From Paracyclopina nana (lineage: Eukaryota > Arthropoda > Copepoda > Cyclopoida > Cyclopettidae), in assembly GCA_019096065.1 (NCBI GenBank), contig JAGUCH010000003.1:11098001-11162000 (forward strand): a DNA stretch of 64,000 nucleotides, in the 5' to 3' direction. Below the pieces are notes generated by a model. The model did not search any database and was not told the origin of the DNA. It saw only the letters and a list, made by a program, of their open reading frames with translations. This document shows positions 47,201 through 53,560 of the stretch, piece after piece. Both the position numbers and the translations under genes were made by a program. Numbering within the stretch: the first letter of the stretch is position 1; each line of letters starts with the position of its first letter.

Positions 47201-47820
47201 ACATAAGGGGCTATTTTCCGGCCGGAATTACATCATGTCCCATATCATGGCGGCCAGCTGCCAAATGGGCTGATTGTTGTGCAAAACATTTCATTTCAGG
47301 CAGCTGCTCTCCATAATGGCTTTCTATTCGCTACTCTGAGTAATCTCAAGCTAGATATGCCTAGGTCCGGTCTTTGGGTTAATGAAGCGTGCGTCAATAA
47401 TCCGGCAAACTATATACTATACTTACGAGTTGTCGAGCCAGCTCCGTCTTGTCTCCATTGGGCTGAGGTCGTTCGATGGCCAAGACCACACAATTGGCGA
47501 TGATGGTGAGGAGGACGGTGTACTCAAAGGGCGGCCACTCGATGAGGAATTTGGTGAGGCGGCGGATGATGTTGCTCTCGCTGAGGATGAAGAGCGAGGT
47601 GGGCCCCTCCTTCTTCTCCTCCACGACCCTCTTCCGCCCCATGCGGACCCCGCCGCCCGCGGCCCCGCCCCCGGCGGCTGCCGCCACCTCAGCTCCGTCG
47701 GCCTGAATTTTGCATGCTCTGCGGCCCCCAGGTGAGAAAACACGGGCTGATCAGGCCCGTAATGAGCGGAGGAGAGCTTCTGCTGCTGCTGCTTCCAGGC
47801 AAAAGCTCCGGACTGGTCAT
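23631..47820 (-). CDS. cac: Voltage-gated calcium channel alpha-1 subunit, Cav2 type (cacophony-like), about 27 exons
   Basis: The minus strand encodes a four-domain, 24-segment Cav channel of about 2140 residues. I traced exons from the N-terminal cytoplasmic region (47427-47820) to the stop at 23631; from the second exon on, every donor/acceptor phase agrees. The four pore glutamates are present: TMEGW (I), LTGEDW (II), TTEGW (III) and ATGEAW (IV), so it should be Ca2+ selective. The alanine-rich II-III linker, the short I-II linker and the C-terminus place it in Cav2, the presynaptic P/Q/N class (fly cacophony). It drives transmitter release at nerve terminals. Two exon pairs are mutually exclusive (IS4 and IVS2). 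The first coding exon with the start codon was not found and may lie upstream of 47820. The exon blocks are described in separate entries. Confidence 0.95.
26362..26412 (+). repeat. Half copy of the tacagaatgcggctc hairpin repeat
   Basis: Only the left half of the repeat unit found as arrays at 31225-31568 and 35080-35404 is present, inside the intron between Cav2 exons 25972-26279 and 29432-29740. Confidence 0.65.
26430..26535. repeat. Degenerate short tandem repeat (aaaatccgt/ccgt)
   Basis: A motif of about 15 bp (AAAAATCCGTACCGT and variants) is repeated about seven times with substitutions. It lies in the large Cav2 intron directly after a half copy of the hairpin repeat. Confidence 0.6.
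27037..27186. repeat. One and a half copies of the hairpin repeat family
   Basis: A right half (ending ...GGAGCCGCACCCTGTA) is followed by a full unit 27091-27186 with inverted ends TACAGAATGCGGCTCCGAAA and TTTCGGAGCTGCATCCTGTA. It is in the large Cav2 intron. Confidence 0.75.
27187..29431. other. AT-rich intron sequence of Cav2
   Basis: About 2.2 kb of strongly AT-rich DNA inside the intron 26280-29431. Apart from the 172-bp tandem repeat I see no gene or transposon ends. Confidence 0.6.
27752..28162. repeat. 172-bp tandem repeat, about 2.4 copies
   Basis: Units begin at 27752, 27924 and 28096 with TAGTGACTCCTAATTATTTA or a close variant. The third copy stops after about 66 bp. The copies differ by a few substitutions. 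It is located in a Cav2 intron. Confidence 0.85.
29432..30225 (-). CDS. cac: Cav2 domain IV exons: S3 to S6 and start of the EF-hand region
   Basis: Exons 30142-30225 (IVS3: [19 protein letters not shown]), 29799-30073 (IVS4-S5 and pore turret: [20 protein letters not shown]) and 29432-29740 (pore loop with CATGEAW, IVS6 and the start of the EF-hand region, [16 protein letters not shown]). S4 has the usual Arg/Lys ladder. The exon from 29740 ends in phase 2 and joins exon 25972-26279 across an intron of about 3.2 kb, which restores the residue run [13 protein letters not shown]. Confidence 0.93.
30926..31036 (-). CDS. cac: Cav2 alternative exon for domain IV S2, version B
   Basis: This 111-nt exon encodes 37 residues ([10 protein letters not shown] to LISYGPG) and is phase 0 at both ends, with acceptor ...TTATAG and donor GTAAAT. 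It aligns residue for residue with the 37-residue exon at 31997-32107, sharing the pattern ILxYMNxxxT, F, E and CxLK. Either can join exon 32219-32383 to exon 30142-30225, but both together would duplicate IVS2. It is therefore very likely a mutually exclusive alternative. The text ([13 protein letters not shown]) looks closer to canonical Cav2. Confidence 0.85.
31225..31568. repeat. Array of three hairpin repeat units between the two IVS2 exons
   Basis: Three units of about 105 bp (31225-31330, 31344-31449, 31463-31568) each start with (T)ACAG(G/A)A(T/C)GCGGCTCAGAAA and end with the inverse complement TTTCGGAGCCGCAT(T/C)CTGTA, separated by short spacers. Each unit can fold on itself. The array sits in the intron between the alternative exons at 30926-31036 and 31997-32107. 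Confidence 0.85.
31997..32107 (-). CDS. cac: Cav2 alternative exon for domain IV S2, version A
   Basis: This 111-nt exon encodes 37 residues ([10 protein letters not shown] to IYAYGVR), phase 0 at both ends, with acceptor GCGCAG and donor GTAAGC. It is the 5' member of the IVS2 pair; version B lies about 960 bp further along the transcript. Relative to B it changes the S1-S2 loop and the outer half of S2, and replaces GPG with GVR before S3. Confidence 0.87.
32219..32383 (-). CDS. cac: Cav2 III-IV linker end and domain IV S1 exon
   Basis: This 165-nt exon (phase 0 to 0) encodes [18 protein letters not shown], the conserved III-IV linker motif, followed by IVS1 ([20 protein letters not shown]). 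It splices to either of the two IVS2 exons downstream. Confidence 0.93.
32543..33805 (-). CDS. cac: Cav2 domain III exons: S4 to S6
   Basis: Exons 33545-33805 (IIIS4-S5: [21 protein letters not shown]), 33280-33429 (pore helix and filter, [10 protein letters not shown], with the third glutamate) and 32543-32744 (IIIS6 and III-IV linker: [24 protein letters not shown]). The intron between the last two (32745-33279) is almost entirely a copy of a repeat found at 37357-37857; see the findings. Confidence 0.93.
32780..33279 (-). repeat. Intron-forming copy of a dispersed repeat
   Basis: This is a copy of the segment 37357-37857, in inverted orientation. Similarity starts exactly at the splice donor of exon 33280-33429 and runs to about 36 nt before the acceptor of the next exon. 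Shared landmarks include TCCTAACTTTGCTTAAT, the block with CACAGCGCCATCTAGCGCGG, and GCTCAAAAAGCGCCATCTA. Confidence 0.85.
33988..34334. repeat. Pair of direct repeats of about 85 bp
   Basis: Copies at 33988-34076 and 34251-34334 both begin TAATCCGCTAGATGGAGCTG and both contain AGACAAAGCTATTTTCGCCA and CAAAAAGGCCAAA. They lie in the intron 33806-34561 of Cav2. Confidence 0.75.
34562..36178 (-). CDS. cac: Cav2 II-III linker and domain III S1-S3 exons
   Basis: Exons 36092-36178 (short alanine-rich linker segment, [17 protein letters not shown]) and 34562-35014 (EAARRRAQ, poly-Ala and poly-Glu, then IIIS1 to S3: [22 protein letters not shown] and [19 protein letters not shown]). The II-III linker is very short compared with vertebrate Cav2, where it holds the SNARE-binding site. 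I see no synprint-like segment. A phase-2 acceptor at 36179-36180 was preferred over an upstream AG because the latter leads to a stop. Confidence 0.9.
35080..35404. repeat. Array of three hairpin repeat units 66 bp upstream of a Cav2 exon
   Basis: Units at about 35080-35185, 35192-35292 and 35299-35404 belong to the same family as the array at 31225-31568, with inverted ends TACAGAATGCGGCTC and GAGCCGCATTCTGTA. The array begins 66 bp upstream (transcript sense) of the acceptor of exon 34562-35014. Confidence 0.85.
36630..36651. repeat. CA dinucleotide microsatellite
   Basis: About ten CA units in the intron between Cav2 exons 36868-37142 and 36092-36178. Confidence 0.8.
36868..39736 (-). 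CDS. cac: Cav2 domain II exons: S1 to S6
   Basis: Exons 39518-39736 (KKKK-rich linker end and IIS1: [23 protein letters not shown]), 38649-38877 (IIS2-S4: [13 protein letters not shown]), 38310-38514 (IIS5 and turret: [18 protein letters not shown]) and 36868-37142 (filter ILTGEDWN with the second glutamate, IIS6 [15 protein letters not shown], and an acidic linker). All phases agree. The intron 37143-38309 contains a repeat element of about 750 bp. Confidence 0.94.
37264..38014. mobile_element. Repeat element of about 750 bp with imperfect terminal inverted repeats
   Basis: The left end GGGGTGTTCCCACATT and the inverse complement of the right end AGGGCGGTCCAATATT match with a few mismatches, and TA flanks both sides, as for a TA-inserting DNA transposon. 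The interior contains GTTAAGTT-type short motifs and the 500-bp block shared with 32780-33279. The region 48877-49840 contains related sequence. No transposase is seen. It is inside a Cav2 intron. Confidence 0.65.
39985..41628 (-). CDS. cac: Cav2 I-II linker exons, including the beta-subunit interaction site
   Basis: Exons 41513-41628 and 39985-40140. The first follows IS6 with [20 protein letters not shown] and ends in [10 protein letters not shown], the GYxxWI part of the alpha-interaction domain (AID) that binds the Cav beta subunit. The upstream half of the AID, usually QQxEREL and overlapping the QxxER Gbeta-gamma site, is replaced by NFSKAFE. The second exon ([18 protein letters not shown], then a basic and an acidic cluster) is the conserved end of the linker. 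In flies this linker has alternative exons; I found only one version here. Confidence 0.88.
41728..42458. repeat. 730-bp foldback (long inverted repeat) in a Cav2 intron
   Basis: The left arm (41728 to about 42080) and the right arm (about 42105 to 42458) are inverse complements along their length. Matching blocks include ATGTTAAGCAAGGCTC, TTCATCCGGATTGAAGG and GGAGGCCATTTTTTC. The centre is near 42090. Identity is estimated by eye at about 85-90 percent. No terminal target duplication is clear. It lies 100 bp upstream (transcript sense) of the AID exon 41513-41628. Confidence 0.9.
43592..44731 (-). CDS. cac: Cav2 domain I exons: S5, pore and S6
   Basis: Exons 44576-44731 ([21 protein letters not shown], then [20 protein letters not shown]), 44178-44398 (extracellular loop with cysteines, then [20 protein letters not shown] with the first pore glutamate) and 43592-43695 ([24 protein letters not shown] to NLVLGVLSG, the IS6 gate). 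The shared splice phase at 44731 accepts either IS4 exon. Confidence 0.94.
44846..44994 (-). CDS. cac: Cav2 alternative exon for domain I S4, version with a long acidic S3-S4 loop
   Basis: This 149-nt exon enters in phase 2 and leaves in phase 1, like its partner at 46781-46881. It encodes [11 protein letters not shown], an acidic loop (EDEDEASG), then S4 [22 protein letters not shown]. It is 16 residues longer than the partner, all in the S3-S4 loop. S4 of this version matches the textbook Cav2 domain I sequence. Splicing both exons together would break the frame and duplicate S4, so use must be exclusive. Confidence 0.92.
45219..45709. mobile_element. Non-autonomous hAT-like transposon between the two IS4 exons
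   Basis: 491 bp with inverted ends TAGTGATGGAACGAG / CTCGTTCCATCACTA and a perfect 8-bp target duplication ATGTGCAC (45211-45218 and 45710-45717). The interior near both ends is made of many copies of AAGCTTGAAA-type repeats. There is no transposase. It sits in the intron between alternative exons 44846-44994 and 46781-46881. Confidence 0.9.
46781..46881 (-). CDS. cac: Cav2 alternative exon for domain I S4, version with a short S3-S4 loop
   Basis: This 101-nt exon (phase 2 in, phase 1 out) encodes [11 protein letters not shown] followed by S4 [22 protein letters not shown]. The Arg ladder is kept, but the intervening hydrophobic residues and the loop differ from the exon at 44846-44994. Insect cacophony is known to carry mutually exclusive IS4A/IS4B exons that change activation voltage and synaptic localisation; this pair looks like the same arrangement. 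Which one is A or B I cannot decide. Confidence 0.9.
46993..47132 (-). CDS. cac: Cav2 domain I S2-S3 exon
   Basis: This 140-nt exon (phase 0 in, phase 2 out) encodes [20 protein letters not shown] (IS2) and [18 protein letters not shown] (IS3). It follows the N-terminal exon, which ends at ARQL, and leads into either IS4 exon. Confidence 0.94.
47427..47820 (-). CDS. cac: Cav2 N-terminal cytoplasmic region and domain I S1 exon, apparent 1-nt indel
   Basis: From the acceptor at 47821-47822 one frame reads [14 protein letters not shown] to DQPVFSHLG. The frame that enters S1 reads [15 protein letters not shown], then [14 protein letters not shown], then [20 protein letters not shown]. They meet at a run of five C on the plus strand (47725-47729). 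One more base in the run would fuse them as ...FSHLGGRRAC... and would also make the exon phase correct. An alternative is a shorter exon using a CAG acceptor just downstream. The start codon is not in this exon. Confidence 0.8.
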
Positions 47821-48876
47821 CTGCAATAAATAGAGGATGGGTGTGACCCAGTTTTTCACTACCTGAACTCAATACAGCTGAGGACGCGCGTAGGAGGAAG
47901 GTGGTGAAAAAAAGGCTTCTCCTTCCACATCAGGAAGAAAGCCATCACGCGGATACGGCCTTGAACTAGTTCACGACGACGATTATCGTCGTCGTCATTA
48001 TCGAGGGGGTGGAATAGGCCCAAAAATTTACCTTAGATCACATTATTCCATGCTTGGCAGTGCGGTGCGATGGGGACTCTTTTTTTTGGATAATCTCTGA
48101 ATCTTGCAGTGTAATTGGTATGTATTGCTTCGTTGTGTATTCGATGTATTTGCGAAAGTTATGTATTTGTTGGCTAACGCATGTTGAGTCGAGTAAAGCA
48201 CATGATGATGATGAAGAATTGGTCTTCAGCTGAGGCACTGAGCTGAGTCACTGCTGCAAAAATCTTCTCTCGTGCATTGGAGGCTTCTTGCTCCTCTTCT
48301 TCTTCTTCTTTCGCAGCCAGCAAACTTTCTCTCTCTCGGCTCGCGCGAGCTCGTCGTCGTCGTCGTCGTACTCGCGTTTAGTGGAACAACCTCCCTACTT
48401 TCTCCTCTCCAAAGACGACGTCGTCGTCCTTGATTGCTCTCACGCCCTCCACATGCATCCATCTCGGTAGTGGTAGTACACCACACTTATTATTTGACCT
48501 CTAATCGCAGCCTCGATGAGGCCAATAATGGAGGAGGAGGACCGCAACCATTGTTGTCACCAAATATGCACCACAGGTTGAATGGGCCGTAGTAGCAACA
48601 ACAGCTTTCTTCTCGCATCATCATCGCCATATCCTATGTTGCAGTGGAGGCTCTCTGTTTTGCACCACTGTGGCACGTAGAGGAGCAGAAAAGGAAAGTC
48701 GACCTGTTTCATGCGCGCTTTTCGCTGCATACAATGTGCAAAAGCCATTCAAGTTTCAATGCAGCCCAGATTAAGAGCTGCTGATGCTACTACCATAACA
48801 ACAATGGAGTGTGTAGCATTAAATGACTTGTGGAGTGCGTTGCATTCCAGGCATCATGATGTGCATTTGTAGACTC
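47821..48876. other. Upstream of the known Cav2 exons, no exon identified
   Basis: Either an intron or the promoter region of Cav2. There is a GTC trinucleotide run near 48349-48370 and TCT/TTC runs. I could not find an exon with a start codon that joins the exon at 47820 in the required phase. Confidence 0.5.
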
Positions 48877-49840
48877 TAGGGCGTTCCCGTATTGGCTGGT
48901 TAGTCGAGTGAAGTTAGGAAAAAAGTTGAGCCAAGTTCAGTTCCGCTCTCAGATATTTATGTAGGAAGATCCTAGCTTCGCTTAATTTTATGTACTTGTA
49001 CCTCGCTTGCCAAGTTGAGTTAAGTCGGCGAACTGAGCTGAGTCGAGTTAAGTAAGGGAAAAAGTTGAGCCAAGTTCAGTTCCGTTCTCAGATACTTATG
49101 TAGGAAGATCCTAGCTTCGCTTAATTTTATGTACTAGTACCTTGCTTACCAAGTTGAGTTAAGTTGCCGAACTGAGCTGAGTTGAGTTAAGTAAGGGAAA
49201 AAGTTGAGCCAAGTTCAGTTCCGTGCTCAGATACTTATGTAGGAAGATCCTAGCTTCGCTTAATTTTATGTACTAGTACCTTGCTTACCAAGTTGAGTTA
49301 AGTTGCCGAACTGAGCTTCGCTACAAAACGTGTTCTCAAATGCATAGCGATAAAGGCTTGCTCAATTGAGAAAAGATAAGTTAGCTCACCAACTGCTGAT
49401 ATTGAATGTGTTGGTGCGTCAGCACAATAGCCAACTTAACTACCTTAGTACCTCGCTTGCCAAGTTGAGTTAAGCTGCCGAACTGAGCTGAGTCAAGTTA
49501 AGTAAGGGAAAAAATTGAGCCAAGTTCAGTTACGTTCTCAGATACTTATTTATGAAGATCATAGCTTCGCTTAATTTTATGTACTAGTACCTTGCTTGCC
49601 AAGTTGAGTTAAGTTGCCGAACTGAGCTTCGCTACACAATGCGTTCTCAAATGCATAGTGATTAAGGCTCGCTCAATTGATAAAAGATAAGTTAGCTCAT
49701 CAACTGCTGATATCCAATGTGTTGGTGCGTCAGCATAATAGCCAAGTTAACTTTGCTAAAACCAACTGAACTCAGCTCGAACGAGCCGAGCTTAACTAAT
49801 CAAGACAGGTTGCTACTTTATCAGCAAGGTCGCTTGACTA
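48877..49840. repeat. Tandem and higher-order repeat of 139 bp and about 310 bp units
   Basis: A 139-bp unit (landmark GTTGAGCCAAGTTCAGTT at about 48925, 49064 and 49203) is repeated three times. A longer unit of about 310 bp follows, in which an extra 170 bp (with TGTTGGTGCGTCAGCA) is added. The left end AGGGCGTTCCCGTATTGG resembles the end of the element at 37264-38014, and the 3' part (AACTCAGCTCGAACGAGC) matches its right part, so the two are related. Confidence 0.75.
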
Positions 49841-50735
49841 AAAATGCTAGTGATGGATCACCCTTCGAGCTCTCATCATCGGAAACGCTTTGTATGCCAA
49901 CTGCATATTGTATTACGACGCGCGTGTGAGTATACACGAGTGGTATGAGGTTTATTGGTATACCACCACAGCTTGATAACCACCAATGCATTGCTTATCA
50001 TCAAATTCATTGCTTCCAATAAAGCAGCTGTATTTCTTCGTACAGGACTTGGAGGAAATGGCTTTCTCGCTTGTCACACGAAAGGCCTCGAGTGAATTCA
50101 GGAAACAATTGAATTTTCAATGAAGATCAAGGAGATGAAGGCCATGCTATACACACGTAACTGCTGCCAAAGTGAAAGCAGCCTTGTCACTAGCATGTCT
50201 CGTGTTCAACCAGATTTTTTAGGGGAACAAAAAACGATCCCTCTAATAGATTTGCCAGCATGGTCTAATTTTTTTCTGCTCACAGAGAAAGAAATTGCTT
50301 GGAGAATGTTGAATGAGAGTTTTATTTCCCTATTCCTCAGCAAGCTTCCGCGTGACTGGAATTCAAATAAATCCTGAATGGGATCAGATTCCTTCTCGCC
50401 ATTCCCCATATGCCATATAAGAGCAGCTCAACGACGAAGCACGAAGATCGAAAATGATTGGCTTTCTTCCCTAGATTGCAGCAAAGGTTGCGTGAGTTGG
50501 CGGCTCTCTCCTTGCGTTAGTGATGATTTCAATACTTTTCATGGATGGGGTAGAGTTCATTTTGCGGAGTGCTTGGTAAAAGTGGGGCCACTTTGGAGTG
50601 GCCAAATTCAGGCTTGAGCAATTTGGTCAAATCAATGGTGGACTCCCTCAAGCCTCCATTCGTGGATACAAAGTTGATGTGAGATTCCTGCAAATTAACC
50701 ACAATAATCATTTATATAAATATTATGCTATTTCC
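49841..50735. other. Intergenic, no gene seen
   Basis: Short open frames on both strands show no recognisable domain or splice logic. Confidence 0.45.
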
Positions 50736-51011
50736 TTAGCTCACGACTGGGACTCTGGACATTGCTTGCAAAGGCTGAATGATGAGGTGATGCAATGTCC
50801 TCAGATGAAATTCCTCGAGAGCAGCTGTCAGCACTGAATCTCTGCGAACTTTGTTAGCAGACATTTCTGGAGGTTTGTTGCCTTCCTCGTCCACATCCAT
50901 CCTTGGCATGCGTCTTCTAGCCATTTGCTCATAAAAAAGTTTGCAGACAACCCACAGGAACATGGCTAGCACGATGCCCACTGTGAGCATACTGAGCACA
51001 AGCCTTGCCAA
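50736..51011 (-). CDS. Possible small single-pass membrane protein, uncertain
   Basis: An open frame of 91 codons; the first ATG is at 50990, giving 84 residues. Residues 1-17 are hydrophobic (MLTVGIVLAMFLWVVCK) and are followed by a basic stretch (ARRRMPRM) and a charged tail, as in a type III single-pass protein. There is an in-frame stop a few codons upstream of 51011 and no upstream ATG, so the frame could also be an internal or last exon. I do not recognise a family. Confidence 0.3.
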   Translation of the reverse strand: MARLVLSMLTVGIVLAMFLWVVCKLFYEQMARRRMPRMDVDEEGNKPPEMSANKVRRDSVLTAALEEFHLRTLHHLIIQPLQAMSRVPVVS

Positions 51012-52115
51012 AATGAGTAAAAATAATCATTATGCTTCTTGGCATATCTCAATGAAAATTATATGGCTAAAGAGCGGCATGACATTATTGGACCAATCAA
51101 AATCAGGTGCAATTCTGCGATGGCCAATCAGAAGATGGAATTTTGTTGACGTTTCTCAGTCTTGCGGTTCGAGGCAATTTTTGTAAGGCTAATGTCAAAC
51201 ATTAATCTTAACATATTGGTTAAAACAAAAGCACTGCTTCATCCTGTGATATATTTTTCGTGTGGAAGCGTATGAAGCAACATTTTAAGCCTACAAAACG
51301 ATGAGTATATAGGCGAATTTATTGAAAAGCTCGGTTTTTTGGTGGCTTGTACTTTTGCACCAAGAAAATGTTATGCCGCTCTTACTTCATCTAGCGTCTT
51401 TACATATGGCCACCTTCCTCTGGATATTTTCTACTAGTAAAAAATGCACAGCTATATATTGGTATACTCACGCATATTTAAGCTCGGCCATGCTTTTTCC
51501 TGAAGGAAAAAATATGATGTGATCAGTTGCTGTCAGCCTCCGTTGCCTCACTGAGTTCATGATGAACCGTGCACCCCATAAATCTTTAATATGTTGATCC
51601 TATCAGATCTCGATCAATTTCCACATTTGTTACACAAAAGTACTTTCATATAAGGAGTAAACGCTTGTAAATCCAATTCCGAGCACTCTGCACCTATGCT
51701 TTTGATGTGATTTAATTCATCAAAGGACCTTTGCTCTCTAGTGCAGCAGATTGAGTTGATTATGAGGCAAAAAGTCACGATTGCAGTGAATTGGTGCGCA
51801 GAAATGAGCTCAGAAGAAAAGTGCACTTAATCACCAAAACGCAGAGCTCATATGCATTTTTTGGCAGCTCAAAAATAAGCAGCAAAAACTGAGGGTGGAT
51901 TTGGAGTGATCTAAATCTTCGCGCCACTTTTCCCATATATGCACTGAAACCTGATCTTTGGACTGCAGCAAAGCAACGCACACACATATTGAAATCTGCT
52001 ACTTATTGCAGCTCAGCTTCACAGCACTGCCAGCTGTTTTTGCGCAATCTGGATTGTGAAGGCATATGTACACTCAGTGTCAAAGAAGCATGTTCAAGTG
52101 AGCTTTTACTGAAGA
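51012..52115. other. Intergenic, no gene seen
   Basis: Region upstream of the TLC gene. Only short open frames without domain signals are present. It likely contains the TLC gene promoter. Confidence 0.45.
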
Positions 52116-53059
52116 ATGTGGAGTCAGCTAGTTCTTTTCGCGGATTTTTGCCCCCAAGCCAGCTCCACGTTTCCAAGTGGGTTGACTCTCACCGTGGCCT
52201 CCTTTAGCTTCTGGGCTGCCACAACTGCTGTCATTTCACTGAGTGTCCTTTGGTGGCAATCGTCATCATGCAGTCACACTTTACCAAAATGGGAGAGGAG
52301 CCTCAAGATTAGTAATTGGATTGTCTCTTCGTTACACGCACTGGTGACAACCCTCGTTGGCCTACTAATTGTCTGTCACACGTGGTCTGACCTTATCTTC
52401 GCCAAGTGTGACCTCACTGACCAGTGGGCATGGGCTTTGGCAGGATACTTTTTGCTCGACACCGCCATTCTCTTCCATCTCGAATGGATCAAAAATAGCA
52501 ATAGCAAGATTGGAGGAAAAAACGCGAGTGAGGCTGAAGAATGGAGGCCAACGTTCAACACGTTCCTCAGAAAGGCCTTGACATGGCACCATTTGCTATT
52601 ATTGACTGTGGCCCTGCCTGTGATCCTAGGTACATACAGAAAAGAGAGCCAAAATCCACTTTTTGACCGAAGGACTCTCTAGAATTTCGCAAGGGTCGAG
52701 GGGACCTCTTTGTGGGACTCTTGTACACGATGGAGGCCAGCGTTCCCTTTGTGGCCTTTAAGGCCTACCTACGCAGCTCAAGGCAAACGAGGACTCGAGC
52801 CTACATAATTAATACGTGCCTGCTTACATTGGTCTACTTGGTGGTTCGTATCCTGGTTCTCCCCTTTGTTTACGTCATTCACGCGCACCAGCAGCAAAAG
52901 AGGCTGAGTGAGGCTGCTTTGGCTTTGCCACTGCATTGCCACTTGGGGACCTTGGCCATATTTGCATTTCAGGCGTTCTGGTTCGCACAAATCTGCCATG
53001 GAGCCTTCAAATCACTCATGGCATACTTCTTTCAATACCATGGAAAAAAGACTACATAA
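52116..53059 (+). CDS. TLC-domain multipass membrane protein (TLCD family-like)
   Basis: Two exons, 52116-52629 and 52683-53059, join in phase (phase 1) to give 296 residues. Several hydrophobic segments are visible (LTLTVASFSFWAATTAVISL, AWALAGYFLLDTAILF, HHLLLLTVALPVIL, YIINTCLLTLVYLVVRILVL, LGTLAIFAFQAFWFAQI). The order fits the TRAM-LAG1-CLN8 fold: ISNWIVSSLHAL near the first core segment, the TWHH pair before the fourth, and Glu in TMEASVPFVAFK. TLC proteins act in ER or plasma-membrane lipid handling. The Lag1p motif of ceramide synthases (HHxxT with DD) is not seen, so a TLCD4/TLCD5-like role is more likely than ceramide synthase. The start was chosen as the first ATG in frame. Confidence 0.82.
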
Positions 53060-53560
53060 CATGAAAAGTTCATTCAGGATTTTGGATATGAACTCAATTT
53101 GTTGCGAAATGTGATTTTACCCTTTGTACTCAATGTACTATTTTGCAAAGGGAATCTTTCAACAGAATACCTCTATTTGGTGACTTGTAGCCTGAAATGA
53201 ACGAGTTTTCCTGCCTCTCTTTCTGTTGTCTTTTGTCCTATTTACTCACGATTGCTATTTGCTTTTGGCAACTCTTCACTGACAACATCATTAACTTGTC
53301 TACCTTGCTTTTTTCCTCAGCATGGATGAGTATTTTAATTATAAAATAGGTAGGAAGAAAAAGCAGACGAAGCATCATTTGGAATTGCTTTAGTCTATAT
53401 ATGTACTGTGATGGCAAAAAAGAAAGCCACGAGCAATGCTTTGTAGCTTTCAAGTTTAAGTCTGCGAATACATCGCACTGCCAAGCTTTCAAGTTTAAGT
53501 CTGCGAATACATCGCACTGCCAAGTTTTCACATCTTCCGGCAACAGCTTACGTTTGCAGC
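53060..53560. other. Intergenic with a short tandem repeat
   Basis: Contains two 39-bp tandem copies of TTTCAAGTTTAAGTCTGCGA... at about 53448-53525, just upstream of the MYND gene start, possibly in its leader. Nothing else is recognised. Confidence 0.6.

Noticed and set aside
48226-48486. Minus-strand open frame of 86 codons as the Cav2 start exon
   Set aside because: It starts with low-complexity Thr/Arg runs from trinucleotide repeats, has no donor in the phase needed at 47820, and does not resemble Cav2.
50120-50617. Overlapping plus-strand frames as a gene
   Set aside because: No domain, no splice consistency, ordinary AT-rich composition.
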